Below, piece by piece: positions 1-11,352 of a DNA stretch of 64,000 bases (position 1 is its first letter; each line of letters opens with the position of its first letter). The notes under the pieces are model-generated. The model saw only the letters and a list, made by a program, of their open reading frames with translations. It was not told the DNA's origin and did no database searches. The position numbers and the translations under genes were made by a program. Source of the stretch: Pochonia chlamydosporia 170 (taxonomy: Eukaryota > Ascomycota > Sordariomycetes > Hypocreales > Clavicipitaceae); contig NC_035794.1 in assembly GCF_001653235.2 (NCBI RefSeq), positions 2,666,001 to 2,730,000 on the forward strand, read 5' to 3'.

Positions 1-1335
1 ATGCCAAGGCTTCAAAGGTGCTTTCGACGGGCTAGCAGAGCATGTCTTCTGGTGCTGGATTTGTTCTTCTGCTGACTCGAGCCCAGGAATTAGTGGGACG
101 GTTGTTGTGGCTTACGCCAACTATTCCCAACATGTGCTGTGGAGTTTAGAAAAGGGAAGTCTGTGAAGGAGAATTGCACAATAGGTGATGTTCTGGGGGA
201 ACCGGCTAACTTGAAAGAACAGAAGCGTAAAGCCACTATGTGATTGTGGGATCATGGCGGAGTTTGAAAGGCTCAGAGGGATGATGCTGTGGCCATTTAC
301 ACTTTTTGACCTGCCTTTTCAACAGGCAGTCATGATGAGGAGGACGGATGGCCCTCCGCCCCCAACAGCCTGTAACCTTGTCAACCTTGAGACTAACACT
401 ACGGTTGCTGATCCTTGACCATCCAATGCAACCGGACAACTGAGGGCCCAGGGTTACAGTGTTCCCGGGCCCTACTCCATGATCCGCACGCCATGATGCC
501 GGTAGTTCACGCCTGTGTCACTGTCACCAGTTGAAATGGACGCCACGTGGGAGACAGTGTTATTCATTGATATTGCTTGTTGGGCACCGGAGCGATTCTC
601 TGCCGCTTGTTGGCAAATACCGGCAGGCAAGTACTCCAACAACATATCTTGATCAGAAGAGGCGAGGCTCTGTACCATCTAGCTGGCCCTTTTGCACATG
701 GCTGCACTTTTCGCTCTCGGCATGAGCTGTCTCGTCTTCTGCAGATGGGGAGGCTTTGGTGGCGAACAGTAGTCTTGCCCTCTCCGGCAGGCAGACGTTT
801 GGCTATGTGATGATCAAACTAACCACCTTCCCAACTAGGAGCTTGTCTCACGAACCTGACATGCTTGACCAGGCAGTCTTGAAGCTTGACAAATATTCTG
901 GTTTGGCTGTTGGACTGTCACCATAGCCGCAATTGCTGATAATGACGGCCATACTACCCGGTTGATGGAGGACACAATCAGCGCCACTGTGCTTGGACCA
1001 ACGATGGGGAATGCCGGTGGATTCTCATACCGCTCGGACGGCTGGCTAATTTCTTACATTATCAGAAGAATCATAGTTATGCGGGAGCAACGATGGTGGT
1101 CATCATTGGGTATGCAATACGTGGACGTGCTGGTGGACGTCTTGCTACATGGCCACGAGACGAAGATGGCATCATTGTGCTCGACGAGTCACTGCTTCGA
1201 TGATATGGATGCACACATTCGGACGAATGTCTTTCACATTAATGTCAGGACGCAGAAATTCATGACAACACTTGTGTCATCAAGGTCTAGCATATTCTTC
1301 TCTAGGCTCCTCATTGTCTATCACGATTCACGCCA
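1..1335. other. left flank, no gene recognised
   Basis: No reading frame here has recognisable domain content or a convincing chain of splice sites. The open stretches on both strands are short and look like chance frames. The right end runs into the 3' end of the dehydrogenase gene on the minus strand. It may hold a 3' untranslated region or a decayed gene, but I cannot support either. Confidence 0.5.
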
Positions 1336-2484
1336 TTACAACTTGGAGTTCTCCAACCTGCGACCAACCTCATCAAAGTTAATCTTTCGACCAGAGTTCA
1401 AACTCTCCTGCAACGCGCACCCAATCTTGACGGCCTGCACAGCACCCGACAGCTTAAACGGCAGCTTCGTATCATCGAGACAGGCCGCAGTAAACTCGTT
1501 CGCCTCCGTCACAAACGCATATTCGAACCGCCCATAGTAATCAGACGGAATCTCTCGCCGCACCCCCGAAGCTTCCGACATTTCCACCAAACTCCCCATC
1601 GGATTAGCATTGACGCTCAGCTTGCCCTCCGTTCCAATGATCTCAGTCATGTCGTGCTGGCCAGCGGCCATCATGCGCGAAGAGTAAAAGTAGGCAACCT
1701 TGCCTCCCCAGAATTCAACCACGGCAATTCCGTTATCGACATCTTTGTGTTTCCGCAGCTCCGGCTGTACTGCGCATATACCGACGGCGGCGACGCTCTT
1801 GACCACCGAGTCTTGCCCCAAGAACCAGAGCGCGAGATCAATGTCGTGGATATTGCAGTCCACAAAGATGCCGCCGCTGAACTCGGCGTACGCGACGAAG
1901 AAGCCGGACGGGTCGAGTTTATCGCAGGTTTGGGAGCGGAAGACGGATGGTCTGCCGATGGATCCTGCGTCCATGCGGTTGAATGCGTCTCTGTACGATG
2001 CGTCGAAGCGTCGTGAGAAGCCGCACATTACTTTGAGATGGGGCTTTCGACTGGCTGCGTCGACGACAGATTGGGACTGTTGATTCATTCTTAGATTGCA
2101 AGACTGGACGTGGCGGACGTCCTACTGAGAACGAGATGATCAGGCAAGTCTACTTACAACTTCAACACTCGTGCTGAGAGGCTTCTCACATAGGACATGC
2201 AAGTCCGCCTCGATTGCCTTGACAGCTTCTTCGGCATGTGCCGTTGTTACAGTTGCAATTACAACCGCCTCCAGACCGGTGTGCCGTAGCATTTCGTCGT
2301 AGTTTGTGTAGATTTTGACGCCGGATGGCTCGAGGTGTATTTTGGCCCACGCAACCTCGTTTGGGTCTGGGGTGAAGGCAGCCGCAAGTTGTGCCCTGGG
2401 CGTCCTGTTGAGGAAGTTGAGGGCATGCCTGGCTCCCATGCGGCCTAGACCAGCGCAAGCAACTTGGAGTTTTCGAGGAGCCAT
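1336..2484 (-). CDS. Gfo/Idh/MocA family NAD(P)-dependent dehydrogenase, myo-inositol 2-dehydrogenase type
   Basis: Predicted cytosolic oxidoreductase of 355 aa that would oxidise a sugar or cyclitol such as myo-inositol. Two exons: 2484-2158 and 2076-1336, with an 81-bp GTAAGT...CAG intron; the join is in phase and restores the family sequence after the EKP motif. The Rossmann fold starts at once with GLGRMG (residues 12-17); CEKPLS (about 99-104) is the cofactor-side EKP motif; CGFSRRFD and the NIHDIDLALWFLG segment fit the substrate domain, the latter holding the usual D-x-x-x-H/D-type active-site region. Start is the ATG at 2484. The next gene on the same strand is an inositol-type transporter, which supports the cyclitol assignment. 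Sequence alone cannot exclude another sugar as substrate. Confidence 0.9.
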
Positions 2485-3435
2485 TGTGAGATTGTAATGG
2501 TGCTTATGACTGGGACGTCCAAGTCCGGGCTAAGATGACGAGGTTGTCGTGACCTCCAAATGGGCTCAAAGAAATCTGTTTAACAATGTCGTAGATATAT
2601 GAGATCAAGATACGGAAAGATTTCTTTCCATCATCTCTCCCAGGAATCTGGCGAGCCCGACTTTATCTTTGGGCGAAGGTCGAGCATCGGAGAATTCCAA
2701 TGGCCTCGGTACATGACGAAGAATGCCAGCTGTACTGCGCTATTCATTACATGCAGGATCAGTCCTTGTTTGTCGAACTAGACAATTCCAAGTCAAAATA
2801 GTCTGCAGCTAGATGTAAAACAACAGTGCGTTGTGTACAGGATTTCCTCTTTCAAGCTGCGACTCTGTGATGAGTGCGGGGAACCCAAAGGGGTAATTTT
2901 CTCCGGGTTGCCGTCATCCCAATATGGCAATTTTCTCGTTTTAACCCAATCCTGTACGGGAATTTATGGTCTTGGTCTTATTTGTCAAATGTAGCCTTGG
3001 ATGCGATTTTGCAATGCGATCTGCTGAAGAGAACTTGCCCAGATCAAATGCCGGGTCCTGGGTGGTGGCATGCCGGCCTACGACCGAGGGAAATGCTTAG
3101 TCTATCATATGCAGGGGTTCACTCTGTAATGCATAGAACTCTCTGGGTGAGAGTCTACGTCATATTTGTACAATATCGCATTTCCATAATCTTGAGAAGC
3201 CTCGAACGAAACGACGTTTCGGCAACAGGGCATCCATTATTGGTGAAATGGCCTGTCATGAAGGGCTCGATATTCCTACCACATTGTGTCATATGGGCTG
3301 AGTACAGGGAATTCAAATCACTGCGAGTTGTGTTGCTAGAAGCACTCAAGTTGGCATCTTCCATCAATCATGAAATAGTTTGTTAAGAGGATCGCTATGT
3401 ATCTCAATCATCTGCAGCCTCCAACGTACTCAACT
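2485..3435. other. intergenic, dehydrogenase promoter region
   Basis: Lies between the 3' end of the transporter gene and the start of the dehydrogenase gene, both on the minus strand. A 170-codon open frame on the plus strand (2874-3386) has no ATG at its start and no recognisable features, so I treat it as chance. No repeat or RNA gene seen. Confidence 0.5.
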
Positions 3436-5106
3436 TCACACAGAACCAGCCTTTGACAACCCCCCATACTCGCCATCACTGTCAGCACGCTTCGCCTGCT
3501 TCATCCGCCTCTGAATCTCTCTAGCCCTTTGGACACCAAATCCGTCTTCAAAAACCTCCCTGATATCTTCCAAGGTCATGCCCTTCACCTCAGGGAAGCA
3601 AAAGTAGATGCACACCCAGCCAAGCAGGCATATTCCAGCGTAGAAACCGAAAGCGCCAGAAGGAGTCGTATTCTCCATCTGCGTCAAGAAGGTCGACGCC
3701 ACGATGATATTGGACCCCCAGCACGTCATGGTCAGCATCATTGTGCCCATTGACCGAACCTCCATGGGGTAGAACTCGCTCCCCAGCCAGGCCGTATTGC
3801 CAATGCCGGAAGAGTAAAAGCCGACATAGAAGACCATGCTCACCAGGACAACAATGGCCGGCCAGCCTACGGATGGGCTGCCAGCTAGCGAAAGATCGTG
3901 ATTGATCGGAATCCACTTGAAGCAGACTGCAGCAATGACGAGTGCCAGGCCCATAAACTGAACGGTACAGAGCAGGACTCTCCTCCTGCCTACCCGATCA
4001 ACCAGCAAAAGATTGACAAAGGTGAAAATGAAGTTTGTACCGGCAATGACGGTTCCAACGGCAACCGGGTTGGAGAACCCGACAAGCGAGAAGATGAGAG
4101 GAGAGTAGTACATGAGGGAGTTGAAACCTCCGAGCTGTGAGATTGCCATGAGGCCACAGGCTGAGACCATGGCGCGAAAGTTGGCGGGGACGACGTAGAG
4201 CTGCTTCAGAACCCAGAATATGCTCTTTCCGCTGTTGATGTTCTTTGCCTCTTCGACGGACAGGGTGATGTGCCTGACTTTGTTGTCTACTTGCTCATCT
4301 GTGCCGTTGGGGAAGATCAGTCGGATAACCTTGGCCGCCTCTTCGGGCTTGCCGTGGAAGATGAGCTGTCTCGGTGACTCGGGACAAAAGGGAAGCAGGG
4401 CAGTGAGTACGATGGCCGGGACTGCGCCGCCTCCAACCATGTATCTCCAGCCTCCGGTAACGTGTGCGAACGCCGCTCCAATGCCGTAACTGATGAGTTG
4501 TCCGCCGGTGATGGACATGTTGTCAAGGCCAATCATTCGGCCTCGGTACTTGGCAGGTGAGACCTCTGCGATGTACCTGGAAACTCTGTCAGCAATGATG
4601 GAAGCTGTGTGGTAGATACAATACAGCATCTTCTGAGTAGGTAATGCTCACATTGGCACAATCATGGCGGCCGATCCCACGCCGAATCCCACAACTAGAC
4701 GCCCTACAGTCATTTGCACCAAGGAAAAGGCGCATGCTTGCAGGACAGCTCCAACTATGAAGAGAACACATCCTACGTATATGGCGACTTTTCGTCCATA
4801 CCGATCGGCAGTAGTGCCTGCGAAGATGGCACCGAGGAATGCTCCACCAGAGGTAATAGAGGTAATCAACTCTCGCTGAGAAGAGTTCAAGATGATGCCG
4901 AGGTCATCGTTGATGTAGACCAACACGGCTGAAATGATGCCCGTGTCGTATCCGAACAACATTCCTCCGATGGCAGCAGTAATAGACACTAGCCAGGAGT
5001 ATTTGCCTGTCTTGGTGTGCTCAATGCTATCGAGGTAGTCGTTCTCCATCACCGCAGAGGATACATGCTCCACCTGGGGGACCTCATTGTGCTTTTCTTC
5101 TGACAT
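3436..5106 (-). CDS. MFS sugar transporter, myo-inositol (ITR) type
   Basis: Proton-coupled plasma-membrane sugar/polyol transporter of 531 aa with 12 predicted membrane helices. Exons 5106-4652 and 4576-3436; the 75-bp intron (GTGAGC...CAG) splits a Met codon and restores VPMYIAEVSPAKYRGR, a sugar-porter signature. Other family marks are GYDTGIISA in helix 1, ADRYGRK after helix 2, the PESPR motif and the VDRVGRR motif. The segment ANFRAMVSACGLMAISQLGG followed by FNSLMYYS is characteristic of fungal myo-inositol transporters rather than hexose carriers. I start at the ATG at 5106; the frame is open further upstream but only from a non-ATG codon. It sits between an inositol-type dehydrogenase and a divergent regulator, suggesting a small catabolic unit. 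Confidence 0.93.
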
Positions 5107-5924
5107 GTTTCCAGGATTCTCCCTCAAATGTTGGAGGAACTAATGAATATGTAGAGGACGTTGATGATGAGGGTCAGCTAGAATATCTCACGAGGGGTGA
5201 AGAATGGATCGAGTCTAGAACAAGACATTGAGGCAAGCCGAACCCGGGCATTATATGTACATACAGACGACAAGATACCGCAGCTCGATCGAATAGTCGC
5301 AGAACACGGCAGGTTGTCCAGATTCTGTGTGGCGCACTTATTGGGAGGTCTGGCTATCGCCAGCTCCGGGAACAAGACCGCGCGCGGATAATAGATTTCT
5401 CGGATAGTCTCACCGGGCTTGATCAAGCTTCGAATGATGATCGACTCCGAGTTTCAGCCTGTACGAGTCATTTACCAAGTAATCCGACTGGCTCTATTGG
5501 TCTCGCGCCATTTACCCCAGGATTTTACCCCGGACTTTATCACCCCAGATATCAATCGCAATTGAAGCCATGTTGCCCCGCTTGCACTAGTCGATGTGAA
5601 TGGCGAAACCGGCAATTGACGTCTGGTCTGGTGGGAGAATTATCGACGTGGACTGGCTGTTGTCTAATGCAAGCCACAGCTTGCTACTCTAAAAGGAGCA
5701 ATATCCCCCATCTGGCACCACGGACTGTCCTGCCCGCGTCGAACATGGCCTAGAACCGAGTCTGTTTCCTCTTTGAAGTTTGCCGCTTTGATCAGGCGGT
5801 TGAGGTTCAGTTTCGCTTTCGCCTCGTTACCTTTGCTGGCCAACATCGTCAAAGAAGCATTATAATTGATTGCTGACTCCGATTGTCAAGATCGGAACGT
5901 CTTACCGAAACTGTTCAAACGAAC
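5107..5924. promoter_or_regulatory. divergent promoter region between transporter and Zn2Cys6 regulator
   Basis: About 820 bp separate the ATG of the transporter (minus) from the proposed ATG of the regulator (plus). It contains C-rich stretches with CCCCGG near 5528-5535 but no repeated motif that I can defend. Shared control of the two genes is plausible from the arrangement only. Confidence 0.4.
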
Positions 5925-8291
5925 ATGGGAATCAAGTCTTGCGAGGTAACTTTCCCCGATGTTCCAAAATCAGCAAGTAAATCTAGCAAAGTTGGCTAAT
6001 GTTGATTGTTGAATACCCACCAGTATTGTAAAACAAGGCAGGTCTCTCCGCATACGCACATCTGAATCTCATGCCTATGCTGATATCATCTCAATCGGAA
6101 TAGACACTTAAAGTGTGGGTACAATCTGATCTCACCTTGTCGAAGAGGAGATACCCTGGTGCCAAACTGTCGTCTTGCTGATTCTCCTATAGGTGACAAC
6201 AAGAGTCCGTCATGCACCAATTGTCGAACAAACGAAGCCAGATGTGTCCGAAGCTCCGGTGTCAGATTCAAGCATTCGTCTAACCCGAGGTGCGTCATCT
6301 AGGCCATGATGGTTGATTTAACCCGCTAAGCCAGTTCTTAGTGTTTCCTTGCGCAAGACCCGACTGAGTGACAAGAATGGTCACTCCTTTTCTAGAGACC
6401 AGCCGTGGGTGAAAATAAAGAAGGGATTACTCTTCATCGACGAGACTAGTGAGGCTGCGGCTGTTCACGATTTGTACCATGGTGATGATAGCGACCCTGA
6501 CCTTGAGACAACTTCGTCGACACGCGTGGGAGACGGCGTCATCGCGCCATTGGCAAATCTTGCAGAAGATTCAAGCATATCCCCATCTCCGCCACGACCA
6601 CATTCGACAAACGAGGTGGCATTGGGGAGTCACAATGACATTAACAGCCGCGAGAAGAGTCTAACAGTAAACTTGGATTCTCATATCGATCCTTATCCTC
6701 TAGGAACCCTCACACACCCATGCCTCAGCCCAGATTCTTTGATTCCATATCAGGGAAACCCGCCAGAGCAACTCCTCCCATCTGCATCTGCTTCAAAGAT
6801 AGTCCATAACAGAACACTATCGGGCTCGACATTCTCGTATCATGGCACCCCCCAAGATAGCACTCAACGGCCGCAAAGCAGCGATGACGGGCACCACAGA
6901 GGAGGAGACGTCTACTTGAGACGCCCTCAGTGGCCAATAACGAACCCTCAAGATGCAATGCTCTTCCGTCATTTCATCCAAAAGCTTGCACCTCTTTTTG
7001 ACATGTGCGACGACGAGCGGCATTTTGCGAGAGTAGTTCCCCGTCGAGCAGTCTTTTGTCCTCCCTTGATGAACGCCATGCTTGCCGCCTCAGCCAAACA
7101 CCTCAGTCGAGTAAGCAATTTCGACGGCCTCGCAGTCGACGAGCACCACCAAAACTGCATCAACACGCTAATACCTATCCTATCAACCTCAGCGGCCATC
7201 ATGGACGAGAATCTACTACCAGCGATTGTCATTCTTCGCTTCATTGAAGAGCTGGATTCGCCACTCAGCTCCCCGGCTCCCGAATCACACCTTCTGGGTA
7301 CACGAGTCTTTGTCTCTGCCCAGGAAGACATGTGCGGATACACGAGCCTGTGGCGGGCGGCGTACTGGCTGGCACTTCGGCAGGAGATTCACATGGCTTT
7401 TGTGCAGACCCGACCCATACATGATAGTTTTGCGCTGGAGAAGGCAGAACAAGTGATTCGAAGAGACGACGAGTGTGACAGTGGGTGCAGTTATGCGAAT
7501 TTGATAATCCTTCACTGTGCGGCTTGTATTCGATACTTTTATGGCTCTGAGCCGGCGAATGCTGCGAGGTGGCGTGAATTGAAGGAGACTCTTGACACAC
7601 TTTGGGAGGATAGGCCGTGGATGTTTTATCCTATGTATTCTGACGACGGCGACTCGAAGGCTGTGTTTCCTGTTCGGCAGTATGTAAATGACGCGGTCGT
7701 CACTGGCGTGCAACATTACCTGCTGGTTCAGATATTGATGGCGGCGCATGATCCTACTACACCCAAGCTTGGCCCAGACCAGGCACGGGCAACGCGAGAG
7801 ATAGATCGCACGATTAAACATAATGTGCGGTTATTATGTGGGATTGCAGAGGTGAGATAACCGTTTGAAGGCGAGCCGAACGTGATCCGTCTGACTTTGT
7901 GGTTTGTAGTCAAACGCATCGACACCACCTGCATTTGTGTAAGTCTACATCTGAATACAAAGACGAGGTACAAGTCGTCAGAATGAATGACTGACAAACT
8001 GAACCAGGAATGCGTGTATTTCCATTGCCATGGCGGGAGATCGATTCACCGAGCGGAGCGAACAAGAAGCGTTTTATCGAATTCTCGTCAAGACAGACAC
8101 GGAGTTGGGATGGCCAACTCGCTCAGCGTGAGTAAAGGTTCGAAAATATTCACACACATCCTCAGCTGATGTGTAGAAATAGCCAATTACGAATGGAGGA
8201 AGCTTGGGGCTGGACTGCACCCTCGCTTCGACTTGGAATGTCCATTGATGAGTTACTGACGAATACTAATGCGTCTGAAGTGGTCCATTGA
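5925..8291 (+). CDS. Zn(2)Cys(6) fungal transcription factor with a fragmented zinc-finger gene structure
   Basis: Nuclear regulator of 636 aa. Proposed exons: 5925-5945, 6024-6037, 6104-6114, 6193-6289, 6342-7851, 7910-7938, 8008-8127, 8183-8291; total 1911 nt, in frame throughout. The first four exons together encode a perfect finger: Cys 6, 9, 16, 23, 26 and 33 in the pattern C-x2-C-x6-C-x6-C-x2-C-x6-C. Exons 2 and 3 are only 14 and 11 nt, and the intron between them (6038-6103) would begin with GC (GCAGGT) and end in AG. Each of the three 5' introns has a branch-site-like CTAAT or CTGAT. Downstream, SRDQPWVKIKKG and FIDETSE are typical of this fungal regulator family, as is the C-terminal block AMAGDRFTERSEQEAFYRIL. 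It lies divergently beside the inositol-type transporter and may regulate it. The 3' exons are firm; the first three are less so. Confidence 0.8.
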
Positions 8292-8705
8292 GCTGTAATA
8301 TTTTGGATTCTGATGAAAGAATTATACGGAAGGGGAGTGTAGGGACAGGCGTGAAACGGTATTGTGACAAATGATTAACAAGGGATGAAGAACTACTTGT
8401 TGCATGCCTGATAGGAAGCGACTAAATTAAGTGTACTGGAGCAAAGCATAGGCTTAGAAATCGGCCATTATTGATGCTCTATCACAAGATAGCTATGGAA
8501 GCTAAGGGAATTGACGGAAATGACTGATTGAATTGAGTACTACCTACTTAACTGACTGACTGACTGACTGAGCAAAGAAGGGAAAAATGACCCTCTTTAT
8601 AGACCAATTTTGATGGATTTTAGCTGACGTTGAAAGGGAAATCTGAAAACGAAAGGTTAAAAAAAGCAACGAATATTAAACCTTCTTTCGTTGGGAAAGG
8701 AAGGA
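8292..8705. other. intergenic
   Basis: Convergent 3' flanks of the regulator and the broken F-box gene. Apart from the ACTG microsatellite there is AT-rich sequence with several AAAGG/GAAAGG runs and nothing recognisable. Confidence 0.5.
8551..8570. repeat. ACTG tetranucleotide microsatellite
   Basis: Five perfect tandem copies of ACTG in the 3' flank of the regulator gene. Flanking sequence has further degenerate TGACTGA units. Confidence 0.9.
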
Positions 8706-10344
8706 CTATTGAAAAGAAGGTTGGAGAAAGAAAGGAATTCTGGATCTTTTCTCGTTGACATGCTCCTTATCGAATGCGTGCTCCCTTTGAATCTGCCACA
8801 ACGAAACAAGGCGGACCACCGATACCAACAGCTTTAAATGGTGAGTTGCATCACCGTGAGACTTGATGATCTGGCCAACATCCAATACCTCCTTAGAAAC
8901 GACCGTCCCCAGACCGTAACGCTTCATCGCCACGGCTTCCCAGGCCTGCAACGTAGCGGGTCGTAGATCAAAATTCCCATGTTCCTCTGCAGGTGATGAC
9001 GGCAGGCCGCCCTCTGGCTGACTGATATCTGAAAACCATGGCTAGCCCCTGTTTTCCGTTCCAAATCTCTATTGTCTCAAGCTTTGGCATTTTCATGACG
9101 GCCGCGGCTGCGGTCCGGAGCATCTCGTCTATCTCGTTTAGGTCCCCATCTGGTGCGAGCACCCTCAATGTCAGGGCCAGCGAGGTCCACCTGGGCCATC
9201 TCCACGAAGGCTCAGGAGCAAAGAAGAAATGGCTTGCATCAACAATGAAGGACGCCGAGAGGTGCTCAAGCTTCAGACTGGCTTCAGCGACAGCGCGGCC
9301 GAGAGCAAAGGTCTGGATTCGAGCAGGACTGCAGTCCAAGCATCCAGGCGGGTAGTGTCTGTGGAAATTCTCGAAGAGCACGAGTCTCCGCAACTGTCTG
9401 GAGGCAAGCGATTCAAGAAGCGACCGATAATCTACAATAAAGATGACGTGGGGGGTTAGCTAGCTGCCACACATCCACAGAGGACATCGAGGGACGGAGC
9501 GGCTCTCACCTATGTCTATCCACCTCTCCAGACCATCAATCCACTCCCACTCCCTCCAAGGCTCGTAGTGAAATTCCTCGAGCCTGGGGAGACGAGCAAG
9601 CATCCGCTCTAGTGCCGTTAGGCCCCATCGCCGGCGGTTCTGTTGACGGAGAATAACGCTTATTATTGCCGGGACAAGGGGCAGTTGCTGCCACCACTGG
9701 TTTTCCTGTTGGGCATTATCGAACAGACTTTCGTCCATGATTTGGTCGAAAACTTTGGCAATGGCCGGCAACCTTGGGACGGAATCTCGCCTGCCATCAA
9801 TCCAACCGTGACTCCGGTCGGTAATTTTGGCTGGCACCGCCTGTTTTCTGTATGTGTCCCAGCCACGCCCGCCTGGAGGAATATCAGGCCCGAAAGTCAG
9901 ATATTTGAACCAGTGCTCTGAGTCGCTCGGGGAGTGGAAGTTGATATCAAGCGTTAACGTTCCGTTTGGCTCCCATATGCTCAGACTTGAGAATAGACAC
10001 TGGAGTGCTGCGGTAACCTGGAGAGCTTCCGCCCTGGTGAGTCTTTCCACAAAATCAGTGCGGGCACACCCTGTGCAATCATAGCCTGGGAGTTCCAAGC
10101 AAAACCAGATGTAGTGAATGTGACTTCGATGACGATATCCAATGGTGCTAAAATCAGCAAACCGTGATGGCGTTAGCTTAATTCGGTTGAAGTTATGCGG
10201 CTCAATTATGGAACGCCAGTCCCGGGATACTGCTGCAGGGCAAGCCAAGCTACAATCATCCTATAGCAAAAATCCCAGAATCAAATTGCGGATTTCGGCT
10301 GGCAAGTAGTGCCAAGATGTATTACTGACTGTTTTTGACGGCAT
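8706..10344 (-). pseudogene. broken F-box protein gene (DUF6546-like)
   Basis: Remains of an F-box protein, a substrate adaptor for SCF ubiquitin ligases. Reading from the ATG at 10344, an F-box reads HYLPAEIRNLILGFLL, then hits TAG at 10263-10261 where a Gln codon is expected, and continues in the same frame with DDCSLACPAAVSRDW. The frame runs to 9510, an intron (9509-9432, GTGAGA...TAG) joins it to 9431, and the second exon continues to about 8970, where one extra base in a TTTT run shifts the frame; the conserved tail (LQAWEAVAMK, then SHGDATHHLKLL) follows in another frame to 8706. CAG to TAG is a CpA-to-TpA change, as RIP would make. Two independent disablements argue for a pseudogene; sequencing error could explain one but less easily both. 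Confidence 0.8.
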
Positions 10345-11352
10345 TGGCGTTGTATTTTTGAGAAAAGGTCAATAAGTAGAGCAAGTAGTGGGGGAAAATG
10401 GAAGACTGCTCCAAGACTTGGGCTTCCAGTCTCTTTATTACACCCTTGGTAGCTAATAAGGTTGCCGGCATCAGAGGGTAGCGTGAAGCTAAGGGCGATA
10501 TAGTATTATTTACAGTGGGGGGTGATAAGTATTTGAACAAGAAAAGGTATCGCATATCGCGTTGTGTGCTGAGGCATATTGAACTGTGTTAGTGTATACT
10601 CGGATATTTTCAACTACCTTTGACCACAGACTGTACTTGCGTGTTAAACTTTTACGACCTCTAAGAAAATGAGGCATGCGACTGCCAGTGTAAAGCTAAG
10701 ATGAACTATCGTCAAGCCCGCTATTCAGCATCGGCGCAAGGTAGTGACGGAGTAAAGTTATCAACCTCCTTTCACTTCGTGCAATGCCTGAATACGTCAT
10801 GGGTCCACGACGTAAGTTATCCAAAGCTAGGGAAAAATGACCGCAAACGTTGTAGTTGATTTCAAAAGCTGTGAGCAACCTAGCAATTTTTGTCAAATGC
10901 CTTGTAGCCTATTATAACGTGAAAGCCCTCATCGTCTACGACAGAACATGCATACTGGCAAGGAGCAGCAAGAAAGACGGTGCTGCAGAGTTATTTGACC
11001 AAAAAGTCCTATTGTACGGAGTAGCTTGCTTGTAATTGTTTCGTAAAGCGATGGCCGCCACAGATTAGCAGGTAAGGAGAGCAAATTTGCGACATGTAAT
11101 GAGATTGAAATCCACCAGCACCAAAAGGTGATGCCCGGTTGAGCGAGCGTTTCGGCGAAGGTGATTAGCGACAGCGACCGATTCATGACATGATGATTTG
11201 TTACTGTATTCGAGCATAGAATGTCTCTCTACATTGCCCAGGCCATTCTATGTAGGTCAATATCTACCAGACCAGCTCCTTACTCTATGCACATTCGTCT
11301 ACAACCGTCTACAATTCAAGTCAGTCTTCCTGGTGGCGCATAATCTCATCGC
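10345..11352. other. intergenic
   Basis: Upstream of the broken F-box gene and downstream of the amine oxidase gene. Only short chance frames. Contains one TACGGAGTA word at 11015-11023, a sequence seen again at 18616-18624. Confidence 0.5.

Noticed and set aside
962..1537. 191-codon plus-strand frame
   Set aside because: No family content and it overlaps the well-supported dehydrogenase gene antisense.
2874..3386. 170-codon plus-strand frame
   Set aside because: Non-ATG start, no recognisable motif, lies in the dehydrogenase promoter region.
10261..10325. short intron that would remove the TAG in the F-box gene
   Set aside because: A GTAATA...TAG intron is possible on paper but would delete the conserved F-box itself.
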